Numbered from the stretch's first letter, positions 1 through 9,128 are shown. The stretch is DNA of 64,000 nt from Microbacterium sp. SL75 (GCF_026625865.1 NZ_CP113067.1:2790001-2854000), one strand, 5' to 3'. Notes: a model not told the origin generated them from the letters alone. Made by a program: numbers and translations.

Positions 1-471
1 CGACCCCATCTCGGCGAGTGGTCGGTCGCCCGCGGCCACGCTCATGCGGGCGGCGGCGGTGGCGACGGCGGAGTCGTAGTTCAGGATGCTGAGTGCGAGC
101 GTCTCGAGCAGTACGGCCTCGGCGAACGTTCCCTCGATCGTGAGCAGGGGAGACCCGGGGAAATAGACCTCGCCCTCGCGATACCCCGTCACCGACCCCG
201 TGAAGCGGTAGTCGGCGAGGAAGTCGAGGGTTCCGCCATCGACCACCCGGTTGTCGCGGAGGAAGCGCAGTTCGTCGTCGCCGAAGCGGAAGTCGCGGAT
301 CGCTTCGAGCAGACGCCCCGTCCCCGCGACGACGCCGAACCGGCGCCCACCCGACAGGCGTCGGCCGAACACCTCGAACACGCAGCGGCGCGAGGCCGTG
401 CCGTCGCGGAGCGCCGCGTCGAGCATCGTGAGTTCGTAACGGTCGGTGTGCAGGGCGGTGCTGCGGCTCAT
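1..471 (-). CDS. pncB: Nicotinate phosphoribosyltransferase, N-terminal part (runs off the window)
   Basis: The reverse strand encodes the first 157 residues of a protein that opens with TDRYELTMLDA near residues 9-19, the usual start of nicotinate phosphoribosyltransferase. Stretches such as VVAGTGRLLEAI, FLADYRFTGSV and GEVYFPGSPLL follow in the family order. The enzyme joins nicotinate to PRPP in cytoplasmic NAD salvage. The start is the ATG read from 471; there is no plausible start further upstream because a repeat-rich spacer begins there. The catalytic C-terminal two thirds lie outside the window, so integrity cannot be judged. It is divergent from murI and does not share its operon. 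Confidence 0.85.
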   Translation of the reverse strand, partial: MSRSTALHTDRYELTMLDAALRDGTASRRCVFEVFGRRLSGGRRFGVVAGTGRLLEAIRDFRFGDDELRFLRDNRVVDGGTLDFLADYRFTGSVTGYREGEVYFPGSPLLTIEGTFAEAVLLETLALSILNYDSAVATAAARMSVAAGDRPLAEMGS

Positions 472-545
472 GGCGCCAGCATATTGCGGCCCCGTGGCCG
501 TGCCCGCGCGGACTCCCGCGCTTGACAGTCGCCGCCCGGCGTACC

Positions 546-828
546 GAACTCCTGAACTTTCGGGGGATGCGAGCCATGGATGCCGTGGCACCGCGAACCG
601 TCGAATTTCCTCAGGAGTTTCGCACGCCGCGCGTCCCCGGCCACCCCTGTGCCGGGCCACCCCCGCCCCCGGCCACCCCCGCGCCGGCCACCCCCGCGCC
701 GCGCCCGCGCCGGCAACCAGCCCGAGCGCCCGCACCCGCGCCGCGTCGTGCGAAACTCCTGACTTTCCGACCGTGAGACGGCCGAACGGCAGCACATGGC
801 GCCTCTTCGCCTCGTTTTTCAGGAGTTC
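546..828. repeat. Two inverted pairs of an AACTCCTGA / TCAGGAGTT element
   Basis: GAACTCCTGA at 546-555 faces TCAGGAGTTT at 611-620, and GAAACTCCTGA at 752-762 faces TCAGGAGTTCG at 819-829. The first arms are both followed by ACTTTC, so the two pairs are related copies. The loops are about 55 bases, too long for a terminator. They could be an intergenic repeat family or binding sites; the sequence does not decide. Confidence 0.6.
637..705. repeat. GC-rich imperfect tandem repeat, unit about 15 bp
   Basis: The unit GGCCACCCCCGCSCC recurs about four times with small changes, the middle copies being adjacent and nearly identical. It lies between the two inverted CAGGAGTT pairs in the pncB-murI spacer. 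No function is indicated by the sequence. Confidence 0.55.
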
Positions 829-873
829 GACACCACCCGATGTCGGAGACCAGCCCGGTCCACCCCCTCCCGA

Positions 874-879
874 TAGGCT
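874..879 (+). promoter_or_regulatory. Probable -10 hexamer TAGGCT of murI (leaderless layout)
   Basis: TAGGCT lies 8 bases before the murI ATG at 888 and no Shine-Dalgarno-like purine run is present between them. The same arrangement recurs before prfB, ftsE and other genes here, which supports reading it as a -10 element with transcription starting at or next to the start codon. Confidence 0.5.
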
Positions 880-887
880 GGAGCCCT

Positions 888-1706
888 ATGAACGACGCGC
901 CGATCGGGATCTTCGACTCAGGAGTCGGCGGACTCACCGTCGCCCGGGCCGTCTCTCAGCAGCTGCCGCGCGAGTCCATCCTCTACATCGGCGACACCGC
1001 CCGCTCGCCCTACGGCCCGAAGCCGATCGCCGACGTTCGCAAGTACTCGCTCGAGGTGCTCGACACCCTCGTCGAGCAGGGTGTCAAGATGCTCGTGATC
1101 GCGTGCAACACCGCCTCGGCTGCGATGCTCCGCGACGCGCGCGAGCGCTACGACGTGCCGGTGGTCGAGGTCATCGGCCCCGCCGTGCGCACCGCGATGT
1201 CGACCACCCGCAACGGTCGCATCGGCGTGATCGGCACCGTCGGCACCATCGGCTCCCGCGCGTACCAGGACATGCTCGAGGTCAACGAGCGCCTGACGGT
1301 CTTCGCCGAGGCCTGCCCGCGCTTCGTCGAGTTCGTCGAGGCAGGGGTCACCGACTCGCCCGAAGTCCTCGCCACCGCCGAGCAGTACCTCGCGCCGCTC
1401 CGCCACGCTGGCGTGGACACCCTCGTGCTCGGCTGCACCCACTACCCGTTCCTCGAGGGCGCCATCAGCTACGTCATGGGCCCCGAGGTCAGCCTCGTCT
1501 CGAGCGACAGTGAGACCGCGAAAGACGTCTATCGCCAGCTCGTGTCGCGCGACCTTCTCGCGACACCGGATGCCGTGCCCACCGCCCGCTACGAAGCCAC
1601 GGGCTCATCGGCCGACGACTTCGTGCGCCTCGCTCACCGCCTCATGGGCCGCGAGGTGCGCGAGGTGCAGCTCGTGCAGACCGGCGCCATCGACCTGCCG
1701 CGCTGA
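888..1706 (+). CDS. murI: Glutamate racemase
   Basis: The 272-residue product interconverts L- and D-glutamate in the cytoplasm, supplying D-glutamate for peptidoglycan. Its N-terminus has the signature [13 protein letters not shown] at residues 6-18. The two catalytic cysteines are visible as Cys73 in VIACNTASA and Cys183 in LGCTHYPF, so the enzyme looks intact. The open frame extends upstream to 840, but the ATG at 888 is preferred because the family begins just before the FDSGVGG motif and TAGGCT sits 8 bases upstream. It is the first gene of a tight murI-rph-rdgB cluster; rph follows after 35 bases with a clear GGAGG. Confidence 0.95.
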   Translation: MNDAPIGIFDSGVGGLTVARAVSQQLPRESILYIGDTARSPYGPKPIADVRKYSLEVLDTLVEQGVKMLVIACNTASAAMLRDARERYDVPVVEVIGPAVRTAMSTTRNGRIGVIGTVGTIGSRAYQDMLEVNERLTVFAEACPRFVEFVEAGVTDSPEVLATAEQYLAPLRHAGVDTLVLGCTHYPFLEGAISYVMGPEVSLVSSDSETAKDVYRQLVSRDLLATPDAVPTARYEATGSSADDFVRLAHRLMGREVREVQLVQTGAIDLPR

Positions 1707-1741
1707 GTCGCGGCATCCATTCCCGTTCCCCTGGAGGACCC

Positions 1742-2467
1742 ATGACCCGCAAAGACGGTCGCACCAACGACCAGCTCCGTCCCGTCACCATCGAGCGCGG
1801 CTGGTCGGCTCACGCCGAGGGCTCGGCCCTCGTCACGTTCGGCGGCACCAAGGTGCTGTGCACCGCGTCGTTCACGAACGGCGTTCCGCGCTGGCTGACC
1901 GGCAAGGGCAAGGGCTGGGTCACGGCGGAGTACGCGATGCTCCCGCGCGCGACGAACAGCCGCAACGACCGCGAGTCGATCAAGGGCAAGGTCGGCGGGC
2001 GCACGCACGAGATCTCGCGCCTGATCGGCCGTGCCCTGCGTGCGGTGGTCGACACGAAGGCGCTGGGCGAGAACACCATCGTCATCGACTGCGATGTGCT
2101 GCAGGCCGACGGCGGCACGCGCACCGCGGCGATCACCGGCGCGTATGTCGCTCTTGCGGATGCCATCGCCTGGGGACGCGAGAAGAAGTTCATCGGTCAG
2201 CGCGCCGAGGTGCTGCGCGACTCGGTCGCCGCGGTGTCGGTGGGCATCATCGACGGCGAACCGATGCTCGACCTGGCGTACGTCGAAGACGTGCGCGCCG
2301 AGACCGACATGAACGTCGTCGTCACCGGTCGCGGTCTGTTCGTCGAGGTGCAGGGGACGGCCGAGGGCGCGCCGTTCGACAAGCGCGAGCTCGACCAGCT
2401 GCTCGAGCTGGGCGTGAACGGCTGCGCCGAGCTGCGCGGCATCCAGGTCTCGACGCTCGAGGGCTGA
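1742..2467 (+). CDS. rph: Ribonuclease PH
   Basis: This 241-residue protein is a phosphate-dependent 3'-5' exoribonuclease that trims the 3' trailer of tRNA precursors. The family motif [18 protein letters not shown] is present near residues 118-135, and [16 protein letters not shown] near residues 83-98 belongs to the active-site region of the hexameric enzyme. Length matches the family (about 240). A GGAGG lies 6 bases before the ATG. The next gene rdgB begins one base after the stop, an arrangement common in actinobacteria and indicating co-transcription with murI and rdgB. Confidence 0.97.
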   Translation: MTRKDGRTNDQLRPVTIERGWSAHAEGSALVTFGGTKVLCTASFTNGVPRWLTGKGKGWVTAEYAMLPRATNSRNDRESIKGKVGGRTHEISRLIGRALRAVVDTKALGENTIVIDCDVLQADGGTRTAAITGAYVALADAIAWGREKKFIGQRAEVLRDSVAAVSVGIIDGEPMLDLAYVEDVRAETDMNVVVTGRGLFVEVQGTAEGAPFDKRELDQLLELGVNGCAELRGIQVSTLEG

Positions 2468-2468
2468 G

Positions 2469-3065
2469 ATGGCTCGCATCGTCCTGGCCACGCACAATCC
2501 GCACAAGGTCGAGGAGTTCCAGGCGATCGTCGCCGAGGTGCGCCCCGACCTCAAGGTCATGGGGTACGACGGCCCGGAGCCGGTCGAAGACGGCGTGACG
2601 TTCGCGGCGAACGCGCTGATCAAGGCGCGCGCGGCGGCGGCGCACACGGGTCTGCCGTCTCTGGCCGACGACTCCGGTGTGGCCGTCGACGTACTGGGCG
2701 GTTCGCCGGGGGTGTTCTCGGCCTACTGGGCGGGGCACAAGAAAGACGCCACGGCGAACCTCGAGCTGCTGCTCGACCAGCTCTCGGATGTCGCCGACCC
2801 GCACCGCACCGCGCAGTTCGTCTCGGTCATCGCGCTCGTGCACCCCGATGGCACCGAGCAGACGGTCGAGGGCCGCTGGCCCGGCCGCCTCGCCACGGCC
2901 CCGGCCGGTCCCGGCGGTTTCGGCTACGACCCGGTCTTCATCCCCGACGGCCAGCCTTCGGGACAAGAGCGGACCGTCGGCGAGTGGACCGCGGCCGAGA
3001 AGAACGCCGAGTCGCACCGAGCCCGCGCTTTCCGCGAGCTGACACCGCTTCTTCGGGGGCTCTGA
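2469..3065 (+). CDS. rdgB: XTP/dITP diphosphatase (HAM1/RdgB family)
   Basis: The 198-residue product hydrolyses non-canonical purine nucleoside triphosphates (dITP, XTP) to monophosphates, keeping them out of nucleic acids. It starts with VLATHNPHKVEEF, the substrate-binding T-x-N-x-x-K motif. It continues with ADDSGVAVDVLGGSPGVFSA near residues 66-85, containing the metal-binding aspartates, and ends with PGGFGYDPVF in the third conserved block. The gene starts one base after the rph stop and is probably translated by coupling. Confidence 0.96.
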   Translation: MARIVLATHNPHKVEEFQAIVAEVRPDLKVMGYDGPEPVEDGVTFAANALIKARAAAAHTGLPSLADDSGVAVDVLGGSPGVFSAYWAGHKKDATANLELLLDQLSDVADPHRTAQFVSVIALVHPDGTEQTVEGRWPGRLATAPAGPGGFGYDPVFIPDGQPSGQERTVGEWTAAEKNAESHRARAFRELTPLLRGL

Positions 3066-3133
3066 GAACGAGACCGACACCGGTTCTCATTCCCGACTTG
3101 GCCGAACCACCGCGGCGGAGCCTGTGCCCGTTC

Positions 3134-3139
3134 TAGCCT
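3134..3139 (+). promoter_or_regulatory. Probable -10 hexamer TAGCCT of the cation efflux gene
   Basis: TAGCCT ends 6 bases before the ATG at 3146 with no ribosome-binding purine run between, matching the leaderless pattern of other genes in the window. It also separates this gene from the murI-rph-rdgB operon. Confidence 0.45.
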
Positions 3140-3145
3140 GGAACC

Positions 3146-4063
3146 ATGCACGATCACGCGCCCTCCGGCGGCATCCGAGATGCCAGCAATCGGCGCCTGC
3201 TCGCGACCGCCCTGGCCCTGACGGCCACGGTGATGCTCGTGCAGATCGTCGGGGCTGTCCTGACCGGCTCGCTCGCCCTGCTCGCCGACGCCGCGCACAT
3301 GTTCACCGACGCGGCCGCTCTGGTGGTCGCGCTCATCGCCACCGCGATCGCCGCGCGCCCGGCCGATGATCGTCGCACCTTCGGTTACCAGCGTGCCGAG
3401 GTGCTGGGGGCCCTCGCCAACGGCGTGATCCTCATCGTGCTGTGCGCGTGGGTCGGCGTCGAGGCGGTGCAACGTCTGCTCGCCCCGGCCGAGACCGAGG
3501 TGCAGGGCGGACTGATGCTGGTGGTGGCCACCGTCGGCATGATCGCCAACGCCGTGTCGATGTTCCTGCTCTCTCGCGCGCAGAAGCGCAGCATCAACGT
3601 GCGCGGCGCCTATCTCGAGGTGCTGGGCGATCTCGTCGGATCGATCGCGGTGATCATCGCGGCCCTTGTCATCGTGACGACGGGATTCATGCAGGCGGAT
3701 GCCATCGCCTCGCTGCTGATCGCGGTGCTCATCGTCCCGCGGGCGATCGGTCTGCTGCGCGAGGTCGTCGTGGTCTTGACGGAGTCGGCCCCGGTGGGGG
3801 TGCACGTGGCCGAGATCCGCGAGCACCTGCGCGAGGCCGACGGGGTGGTCGACGTGCACGACGTGCACGTGTGGCAGCTCACCCGCGGAGCGCCGGTGTT
3901 CAGCGCTCACGTGATCGTGGAAGATGCCGCGCTCGCCGATGGGCGCGCCGCCGCGATCCTCGCTTCGCTCCAGACGTGTCTCGCCGACCATTTCGACGTC
4001 GAGCATTCCACTTTCCAGCTGGAGCCCGCGGGGCACGTGGAGCACGATTCGCGTCACGCGTGA
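3146..4063 (+). CDS. Cation diffusion facilitator (CzcD/ZitB-like) metal exporter
   Basis: This 305-residue inner-membrane protein has six predicted membrane segments and a cytoplasmic C-terminal domain, the standard layout of CDF antiporters that export Zn2+ and related divalent metals. Transmembrane helix 2 contains LLADAAHMFTDAAAL (Asp48, His51, Asp55), the metal site of the family. Helix 5 has YLEVLGDLVGS, where the usual His is a Glu, a substitution that could alter metal choice. The C-terminal domain carries VDVHDVHVWQLTRG, the histidine-rich dimer/metal-sensing part. No regulator gene is adjacent. The precise substrate cannot be told from sequence alone. Confidence 0.92.
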   Translation: MHDHAPSGGIRDASNRRLLATALALTATVMLVQIVGAVLTGSLALLADAAHMFTDAAALVVALIATAIAARPADDRRTFGYQRAEVLGALANGVILIVLCAWVGVEAVQRLLAPAETEVQGGLMLVVATVGMIANAVSMFLLSRAQKRSINVRGAYLEVLGDLVGSIAVIIAALVIVTTGFMQADAIASLLIAVLIVPRAIGLLREVVVVLTESAPVGVHVAEIREHLREADGVVDVHDVHVWQLTRGAPVFSAHVIVEDAALADGRAAAILASLQTCLADHFDVEHSTFQLEPAGHVEHDSRHA

Positions 4064-4121
4064 ATGTCGGTGCCGTCCGGTAGCCTTCGGACAGGCACCC
4101 GCACCCCCCGGAAGGTTCCTC

Positions 4122-4823
4122 ATGTTCTCGTCACTCGTCATCGACCATTGGCTGCCGTCTCCCGCGAGCGCGTTCTCTGATGACGACGCGGTCGTCGTCG
4201 TCGATCCGGAGGCGCCCGAGAACCGGTCCGTCTCGATCCTGCGCATCGGCGACGGGGCGACGGTCGTCTCGCTGAGCCCCGAGCGAGCGGATCAGCTCGG
4301 TGTGTCCGACGGAGAACGTCTCGCCGCTGATGAGGTTCTGGAGCGCATCGACGCGGCGGGCATCGCGCTGAACGACCCCGACCACCTCTTCTACCTTCCG
4401 GTCGAAGAGCATGCCAACGTCACCGCACCCGAGCCGCAGGCGAACACGCGCCGGCTGACGGCCGAAGACGCCGACGCCTTCGCCGCCCTCGTCGCGGCGG
4501 CGCCCGAGGACGAGCTCGACGAGGCGTTCGTCGAGCTCGATCACTGGCTCGTGTTCGGCACGTTCGTCGACGGCACGCTGGCTGCTGCGGCGAGCATGTA
4601 TCCCTGGAGGGGCACGCGCCTCGCCGACCTCGGCGTGATCACTCTTCCGGAGTTCCGCGGCCGCGGCCTGGCGAGGGCGACTGTGCTGGCGATGGCCGCC
4701 GATGCGCTGGAGCGCGGCTACGAGCCGCAGTACCGGTGTCAGCTCGATAATGCCCCGTCGGTGGCTCTCGCGCTGGCATCCGGATTCCGCCGTTTCGGCG
4801 AGTGGATCGTCGTCGACGACTGA
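4122..4823 (+). CDS. GNAT-family N-acetyltransferase
   Basis: The 233-residue product has a C-terminal GNAT fold. Its acetyl-CoA pyrophosphate loop is EFRGRGLARATVLAM near residues 174-188, and the following helix and RCQLDNAPSVALALASGFRRFGEW-type strand region is typical (core motif NAPSVALALASGF). The N-terminal 110 residues resemble no domain I can name and may set substrate choice, which is unknown. The ATG at 4122 is chosen since translation from further upstream would overlap the exporter gene. It converges on ligD, with 15 bases between the two stops. Confidence 0.8.
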   Translation: MFSSLVIDHWLPSPASAFSDDDAVVVVDPEAPENRSVSILRIGDGATVVSLSPERADQLGVSDGERLAADEVLERIDAAGIALNDPDHLFYLPVEEHANVTAPEPQANTRRLTAEDADAFAALVAAAPEDELDEAFVELDHWLVFGTFVDGTLAAAASMYPWRGTRLADLGVITLPEFRGRGLARATVLAMAADALERGYEPQYRCQLDNAPSVALALASGFRRFGEWIVVDD

Positions 4824-4838
4824 ACGGCATCACGGCGT

Positions 4839-7271
4839 TCAGTTCTCGCGCACGACCTCCGCGGGCGACTTGTCGGGGCGGAGGCCGCGCCACCGCGCCT
4901 GGCGGAGGATCCCGCCGGGGGTGAACTCCGCGAACTCGACCTCTGCCACCAGGGTGGGGTGCACCCACAGGGCGTCGCGCGCGTCGGCGGCCGGCACACC
5001 GACGAAGGGGTTCGCATCGGCGCGTAGCGGCTCGAGTGCCTTCGTCAGTCGAGCGAGGGTCTGCTCGCCGAACCCGGAGCCCACCCGCCCCGCGTACTGC
5101 AGTCCGCCCGCCGTGGGCACCCCCACCAGCAGCGAACCGATCGTGCCGGAACGGTTTCCTCTACCGGGTCGGATCCCGCCGATCACGACCTCCTGCGTGC
5201 GCGAGTGCTTGACCTTCAGCCACCGCTCGGATCGCACCCCGCGGCGGTAGGTCGAGCCCGGGTCCTTCACGACGACCCCTTCGAGCCCGAACCGGCCGCT
5301 CGTGGAGACCGCGGCATCCACGTCGTCGAACACGGGAGGCACGACGACCGGACCCCCGGCCTCGGCGGCCAGCTCCTCGAGCACGTCGCGCCGCTCCAAC
5401 AGGGGGAGGGATGCCACATCCCGCCCACCCGCCGACAGCACATCGAAGAGGTAGAGGTGAACGGGGGTGCGCTCGGCCTCGCGGGCGATCTCGCGCGCCT
5501 TCGCGAGGTTCATGCGCCTCTGCAGAAGCGGAAAGCTCGGCCGTCCCTGCTCGTCGAGCGCGACGATCTCTCCGTCGAAGACGGCCGGGTCGGGACCGAG
5601 ACCCAGGTCGACGCTCGTGAGCTCGGGGTAGGCGTCCGTCAGGTCGTTGCCGTTGCGCGATCGAAGGCGCAGCCGTTCGCCGTCCCAGGTTCCCAGACCC
5701 CGGATGCCGTCCCACTTCATCTCGACCCAGGGCGTGCCGCCCCAGCGCTCGGCGGCGGCGCGGGCGATCCCCGGCGTCGCGGAGGTGGCGAGCATGGGCT
5801 CGATGTCGCCGTCCCTGTCGACGCTCGGTGGGACCTCGGTCGATGCAGGGGGATCAGCGGAGCCGTGGTCCAGGGCCACCACGGGGGCTCCGCCGCTCTG
5901 CGGTCGGCCCGCGGCATCCGTCTTCATGCGGTGCAGCAGCCACTGCGATCTCTCACCCTGCCCCTCGGTGCGGATGAGGGCGAGTCGCACGCGGCCGAGC
6001 GGTCCGTCGGTTCTGCCCTCGAGGGTGGCGATGACCTCGTCGTCGCGCCACTTCTCGAGCTCGTACGTACCGGTGTCCCAGACCGTCATGGTGCCCGCGC
6101 CGTACTCACCGCGGGGGATCTCGCCGGCGAAGTCGAGGTATTGCAGCGGGTGGTCCTCGGTCATGACGGCGAGGCTGTTCTTCGCTGTGGTGGGCGGCAC
6201 ACCCCGGGGGACGGCCCAGCTGACGAGCACGCCGTCGCGTTCGAGGCGGAGGTCCCAGTGCAGACGTGAGGCGTGGTGCTCTTGGATGACGAACCGGGGG
6301 AGCCCCTCGGCGGCGGGCGCGCCGTGGGGAGCCTCGGGCACCGGCTCGGGGGTCTTTCCGGCTGTGCGCTTCGCGATGTAGGCGCGCAGGGGCCCGTGCG
6401 CCGCGTCGACGGAGGCGAGCGGGTCGTCGGTTCTCCCGAGGACCTCGGTGAACAACAGGTGCCGCAGGTCGGGGTCGTCCAGCTCGTCCCAGGTGCGCGG
6501 GGCGGCGACGTAGGGGCGCGGGCGGCCGCGCAGCGAGTACGGCGCGATCGTCGTCTTCGAGCCGTTGTTCTGACTCCAGTCGATGAACACCTTGCCGGGG
6601 CGTGCGGCCTTCGACATCTGGCTGACGACGAGGTCGGGGTGATCGGACTCGATCGCGCGCGCGAGTTCCTTCGCGACGACGCTGACCGCGTCGCTGGACT
6701 GGCGCCCGTCGAGGCGGGCGTACAGATGGATGCCCTTGCTCCCACTCGTCACCGGCAACGGGTCGAGCCCCATGTCTCGCAGGATCGCACGCGCCCACCG
6801 CGCGACCTCGGCGCACTCGGCCAAGCCCACGCCCGGACCGGGGTCGAGATCGAGCACGAGCCGGTCGGGGTTCTGCCTCTCGCCGTCGCTCGAGAAACGC
6901 CACTGCGGCACGTGCAACTCGAGGCTGGCGACCTGCGCGAGGTAGACGAGGGCGGGGAGGTCGTCGACGAGCGGGTAGTCCTTGGCGCCCGAGGAGTGGT
7001 CGATCGGAAAGCGCCGCACCCATGCCGGAGCACCGGGCTCGAGGGCCTTGGCGAAGAACGGTTCGCCGGGGTCGGCATCCGTCCCCACTCCGTCGGGCCA
7101 GCGCTTGCGCGTGAGCGGGCGGTCGGCGACGTGCGGGAGAAGCAGGGGAGCGATCCGCGAGTAGTAGTCGATCACCTCGCCCTTGGTGGTGCCGGTCTCG
7201 GGGTAGAGCACCTTGTCGAGGTTCGACAGGCGCAGGCGACGACCGCCGATGCGCACCGTCTGCTCCGTCAT
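4839..7271 (-). CDS. ligD: Multifunctional DNA ligase D (polymerase-phosphoesterase-ligase)
   Basis: The 810-residue protein repairs double-strand breaks by non-homologous end joining together with Ku. Three domains follow in order. An N-terminal primase-polymerase domain (about 1-300) has LYPETGTTKGEVIDYYSRIA and LDLDPGPGVG with the metal-binding aspartates. A 3'-phosphoesterase domain (about 330-480) has FVIQEHHASRLHWDLRLERD. A C-terminal ATP-dependent ligase domain (about 510-810) has the nucleophilic lysine in EMKWDGIRG. Order and length match mycobacterial-type LigD rather than the Lig-PE-Pol order of Pseudomonas. The ATG at 7271 begins just before the polymerase domain. It is divergent from ku, whose start lies about 180 bases away. 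Confidence 0.96.
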   Translation of the reverse strand: MTEQTVRIGGRRLRLSNLDKVLYPETGTTKGEVIDYYSRIAPLLLPHVADRPLTRKRWPDGVGTDADPGEPFFAKALEPGAPAWVRRFPIDHSSGAKDYPLVDDLPALVYLAQVASLELHVPQWRFSSDGERQNPDRLVLDLDPGPGVGLAECAEVARWARAILRDMGLDPLPVTSGSKGIHLYARLDGRQSSDAVSVVAKELARAIESDHPDLVVSQMSKAARPGKVFIDWSQNNGSKTTIAPYSLRGRPRPYVAAPRTWDELDDPDLRHLLFTEVLGRTDDPLASVDAAHGPLRAYIAKRTAGKTPEPVPEAPHGAPAAEGLPRFVIQEHHASRLHWDLRLERDGVLVSWAVPRGVPPTTAKNSLAVMTEDHPLQYLDFAGEIPRGEYGAGTMTVWDTGTYELEKWRDDEVIATLEGRTDGPLGRVRLALIRTEGQGERSQWLLHRMKTDAAGRPQSGGAPVVALDHGSADPPASTEVPPSVDRDGDIEPMLATSATPGIARAAAERWGGTPWVEMKWDGIRGLGTWDGERLRLRSRNGNDLTDAYPELTSVDLGLGPDPAVFDGEIVALDEQGRPSFPLLQRRMNLAKAREIAREAERTPVHLYLFDVLSAGGRDVASLPLLERRDVLEELAAEAGGPVVVPPVFDDVDAAVSTSGRFGLEGVVVKDPGSTYRRGVRSERWLKVKHSRTQEVVIGGIRPGRGNRSGTIGSLLVGVPTAGGLQYAGRVGSGFGEQTLARLTKALEPLRADANPFVGVPAADARDALWVHPTLVAEVEFAEFTPGGILRQARWRGLRPDKSPAEVVREN

Positions 7272-7452
7272 CGCCCCAGCGTAGAGCGGAGGGGGAGAGG
7301 GATGCCGAGGGGGTTGCGGCGAACTCGGGGTTCCGGTGGCTTCGAGACGCTCGGCCACCCGGGGGCCAGGTCCGAGGTCTGCTCGAAGGGGCCGGACACG
7401 TTCGCGCGCAAGGGTCTCGGCATCCACCGCTCTCCCGGTGTTCACTGGGCAC

Positions 7453-8334
7453 ATGCGATCGATCTGGAAGGGCGCCCTGACGTTCGGGCTCGTCAACGTG
7501 CCTGTGAAGGTGTACTCGGCGACCGAGGACCACGACGTCTCGCTGCATCAGGTGCACAACAAGGACGGCGGCCGCATCCGGTATCAGCGCGTCTGCGAGG
7601 TGGACGGCGAGGTCGTGCCGTACCAGGACATCGACAAGGCTTACGACGACGGCGAGCAGACGGTCGTGCTGACCAAGGACGATCTGGCGTCGCTGCCGAG
7701 CGAGCGCAGCCGGGAGATCGAGGTCGTGGAGTTCGTGCCGAGCGACCAGGTCGACCTGCTGACGCTCGACAAGGCGTACTACCTCGAGCCCGACTCGTCG
7801 TCGCCCAAGGCATACGTGCTGCTGCGCAAGACCCTCGAGCAGACCGACCGCACGGCGATCGTGCGGTTCTCGCTGCGACAGAAGACCCGGCTGGCGGCTC
7901 TTCGCGTCCGCGGGGACGTGCTGGTGCTGCAGACACTGCTCTGGGCCGACGAGGTGCGCGAGGCGGCTTTCCCGGCTCTCGATGAGAGTGTGCGCATCTC
8001 GGCGAAGGAGCTCGAGATGTCGGCGTCACTCGTCGAGAGCTTCTCGAAGGACTTCGAGCCTGAGGAGTTCACCGACGCGTACCAGGCGGAGCTGCGCACC
8101 CTGATCGACGCGAAGCTCGAGCAGGGCGATGCGATCGATACCGACGCCACCTTCGGAAAGCAGGAAGAGGAGGACGGCGGCGAGGTCATCGATCTGATGG
8201 AGGCGCTGCGGGCGAGCGTGGAGCGCAGCCGGGCGGCACGATCGGGCGCTGCGGCCACCGACGGCACCGCCGAAAAGAAGAAGGCCGCCGGCACGAAGCC
8301 GGCGGCCAAGAAGAAGAACTCGAAGGCGTCTTAG
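7453..8334 (+). CDS. ku: Bacterial Ku DNA-end-binding protein
   Basis: This 293-residue protein forms a homodimeric ring on DNA ends and recruits LigD for NHEJ. It opens with SIWKGALTFGLVNVPVKVYSA, here residues 3-23, the hallmark of bacterial Ku, with the ATG at 7453 placing the motif at the N-terminus as usual. The core extends to about residue 250. A lysine- and alanine-rich tail (EKKKAAGTKPAAKKK) closes the protein, as in many actinobacterial Ku proteins where it helps DNA binding. Its stop codon overlaps by 4 bases the stop of the convergent dedA gene (TTAG read on both strands). Confidence 0.95.
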   Translation: MRSIWKGALTFGLVNVPVKVYSATEDHDVSLHQVHNKDGGRIRYQRVCEVDGEVVPYQDIDKAYDDGEQTVVLTKDDLASLPSERSREIEVVEFVPSDQVDLLTLDKAYYLEPDSSSPKAYVLLRKTLEQTDRTAIVRFSLRQKTRLAALRVRGDVLVLQTLLWADEVREAAFPALDESVRISAKELEMSASLVESFSKDFEPEEFTDAYQAELRTLIDAKLEQGDAIDTDATFGKQEEEDGGEVIDLMEALRASVERSRAARSGAAATDGTAEKKKAAGTKPAAKKKNSKAS

Positions 8335-9080
8335 CGAGCGGGCTGATCGCCGTCTTCGAGGGTCTTCGGGTCGAGGGTGAGCGATTCGGCCTCGGCCGCG
8401 GTGACGGCGCCCTCGCGCTTGGCGGCGGCGCGCTCACGGAAGTAGTGGATCGCGATGAAGATCACGGTGCCGGCGACGGCGGCGAGCAGGATGACGTCGA
8501 TGTACTCGGTCACGATGTCGCGGACGAACGGAATGTAGCCCACCAGGTAGCCCAGCATCGTCAAGCCGATGCCCCAGATGATCGCGCCGATCAGGTTGTA
8601 GAGCGAGTACTTGCGCCACGGCATGTGACCGACACCGGCGGCAATCGGCGCGAAGGTGCGCACCACGGGCACGAAGCGCGCCAGGATCACGGTCAGTCCG
8701 CCGAAGCGCTCGAAGAACGCGTTCGTGCGTTCGACGTTCTTCTTGCTGAACAACCCGGACTCTTTGCGCTCGAAGATCGAAGGCCCGGCCTTATGGCCGA
8801 TGAGGTAGCCCACCTCACCGCCGATGAATGCCGCGACACCGATCGCGAGAGCCACCCACCAGGCGTTGATCCCGAAGACGCCGTGCGGAGCCGCGTCGGT
8901 GGAGTGCGACAGCAGACCCGCCATGATCAGCAGGGTGTCGCCCGGCAGCAGGAAGCCGATCAGCAGACCGGTCTCGGCGAAGATGATGAAGCAGACGACC
9001 AGCAGCGCCCAGGGCTGGGAGTTGGTGATGATCGTCGCGGGGTCGAGCCACGGGAGCAGCGCGCTGGTGGTGTGGATCAC
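8331..9080 (-). CDS. DedA-family (SNARE-associated) membrane protein
   Basis: The 249-residue protein has the DedA core: FAETGLLIGFLLPGDTLL near residues 35-52, GGEVGYLIGHKAGP near residues 86-99, and RFVPVVRTFAPIAAGVGHM near residues 136-154. It has several hydrophobic helices and an acidic C-terminal tail. DedA proteins are inner-membrane proteins, several of which move or flip lipid carriers such as undecaprenyl phosphate. The best start is the GTG at 9080. It is convergent with ku and lies upstream of a tRNA-Leu gene on the same strand. Confidence 0.92.
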   Translation of the reverse strand: MIHTTSALLPWLDPATIITNSQPWALLVVCFIIFAETGLLIGFLLPGDTLLIMAGLLSHSTDAAPHGVFGINAWWVALAIGVAAFIGGEVGYLIGHKAGPSIFERKESGLFSKKNVERTNAFFERFGGLTVILARFVPVVRTFAPIAAGVGHMPWRKYSLYNLIGAIIWGIGLTMLGYLVGYIPFVRDIVTEYIDVILLAAVAGTVIFIAIHYFRERAAAKREGAVTAAEAESLTLDPKTLEDGDQPAR

Positions 9081-9128
9081 ATCGGTCCCGTCGGGTCGGA
9101 ATGTCGGTGCAGGGGATGACTACTACCG

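Larger units (their letters stand above)
472..887. other. Gene-free spacer between pncB and murI with inverted repeats and a GC-rich short repeat
   Basis: About 415 bases separate the divergent pncB and murI starts. The stretch holds four copies of a CAGGAGTT-type octamer arranged as two inverted pairs, and between them a near-tandem array of GGCCACCCCCGC units at about 637-705. Reading frames cross it, but their composition is repeat-like and none has a credible start or family resemblance. Both promoters must lie here; the murI one is listed separately. Confidence 0.7.

Noticed and set aside
4821..4841. Bidirectional terminator between the acetyltransferase and ligD stops
   Set aside because: The TGAACG/CGTTCA stem is only 6 bp and overlaps both stop codons; too weak to claim.
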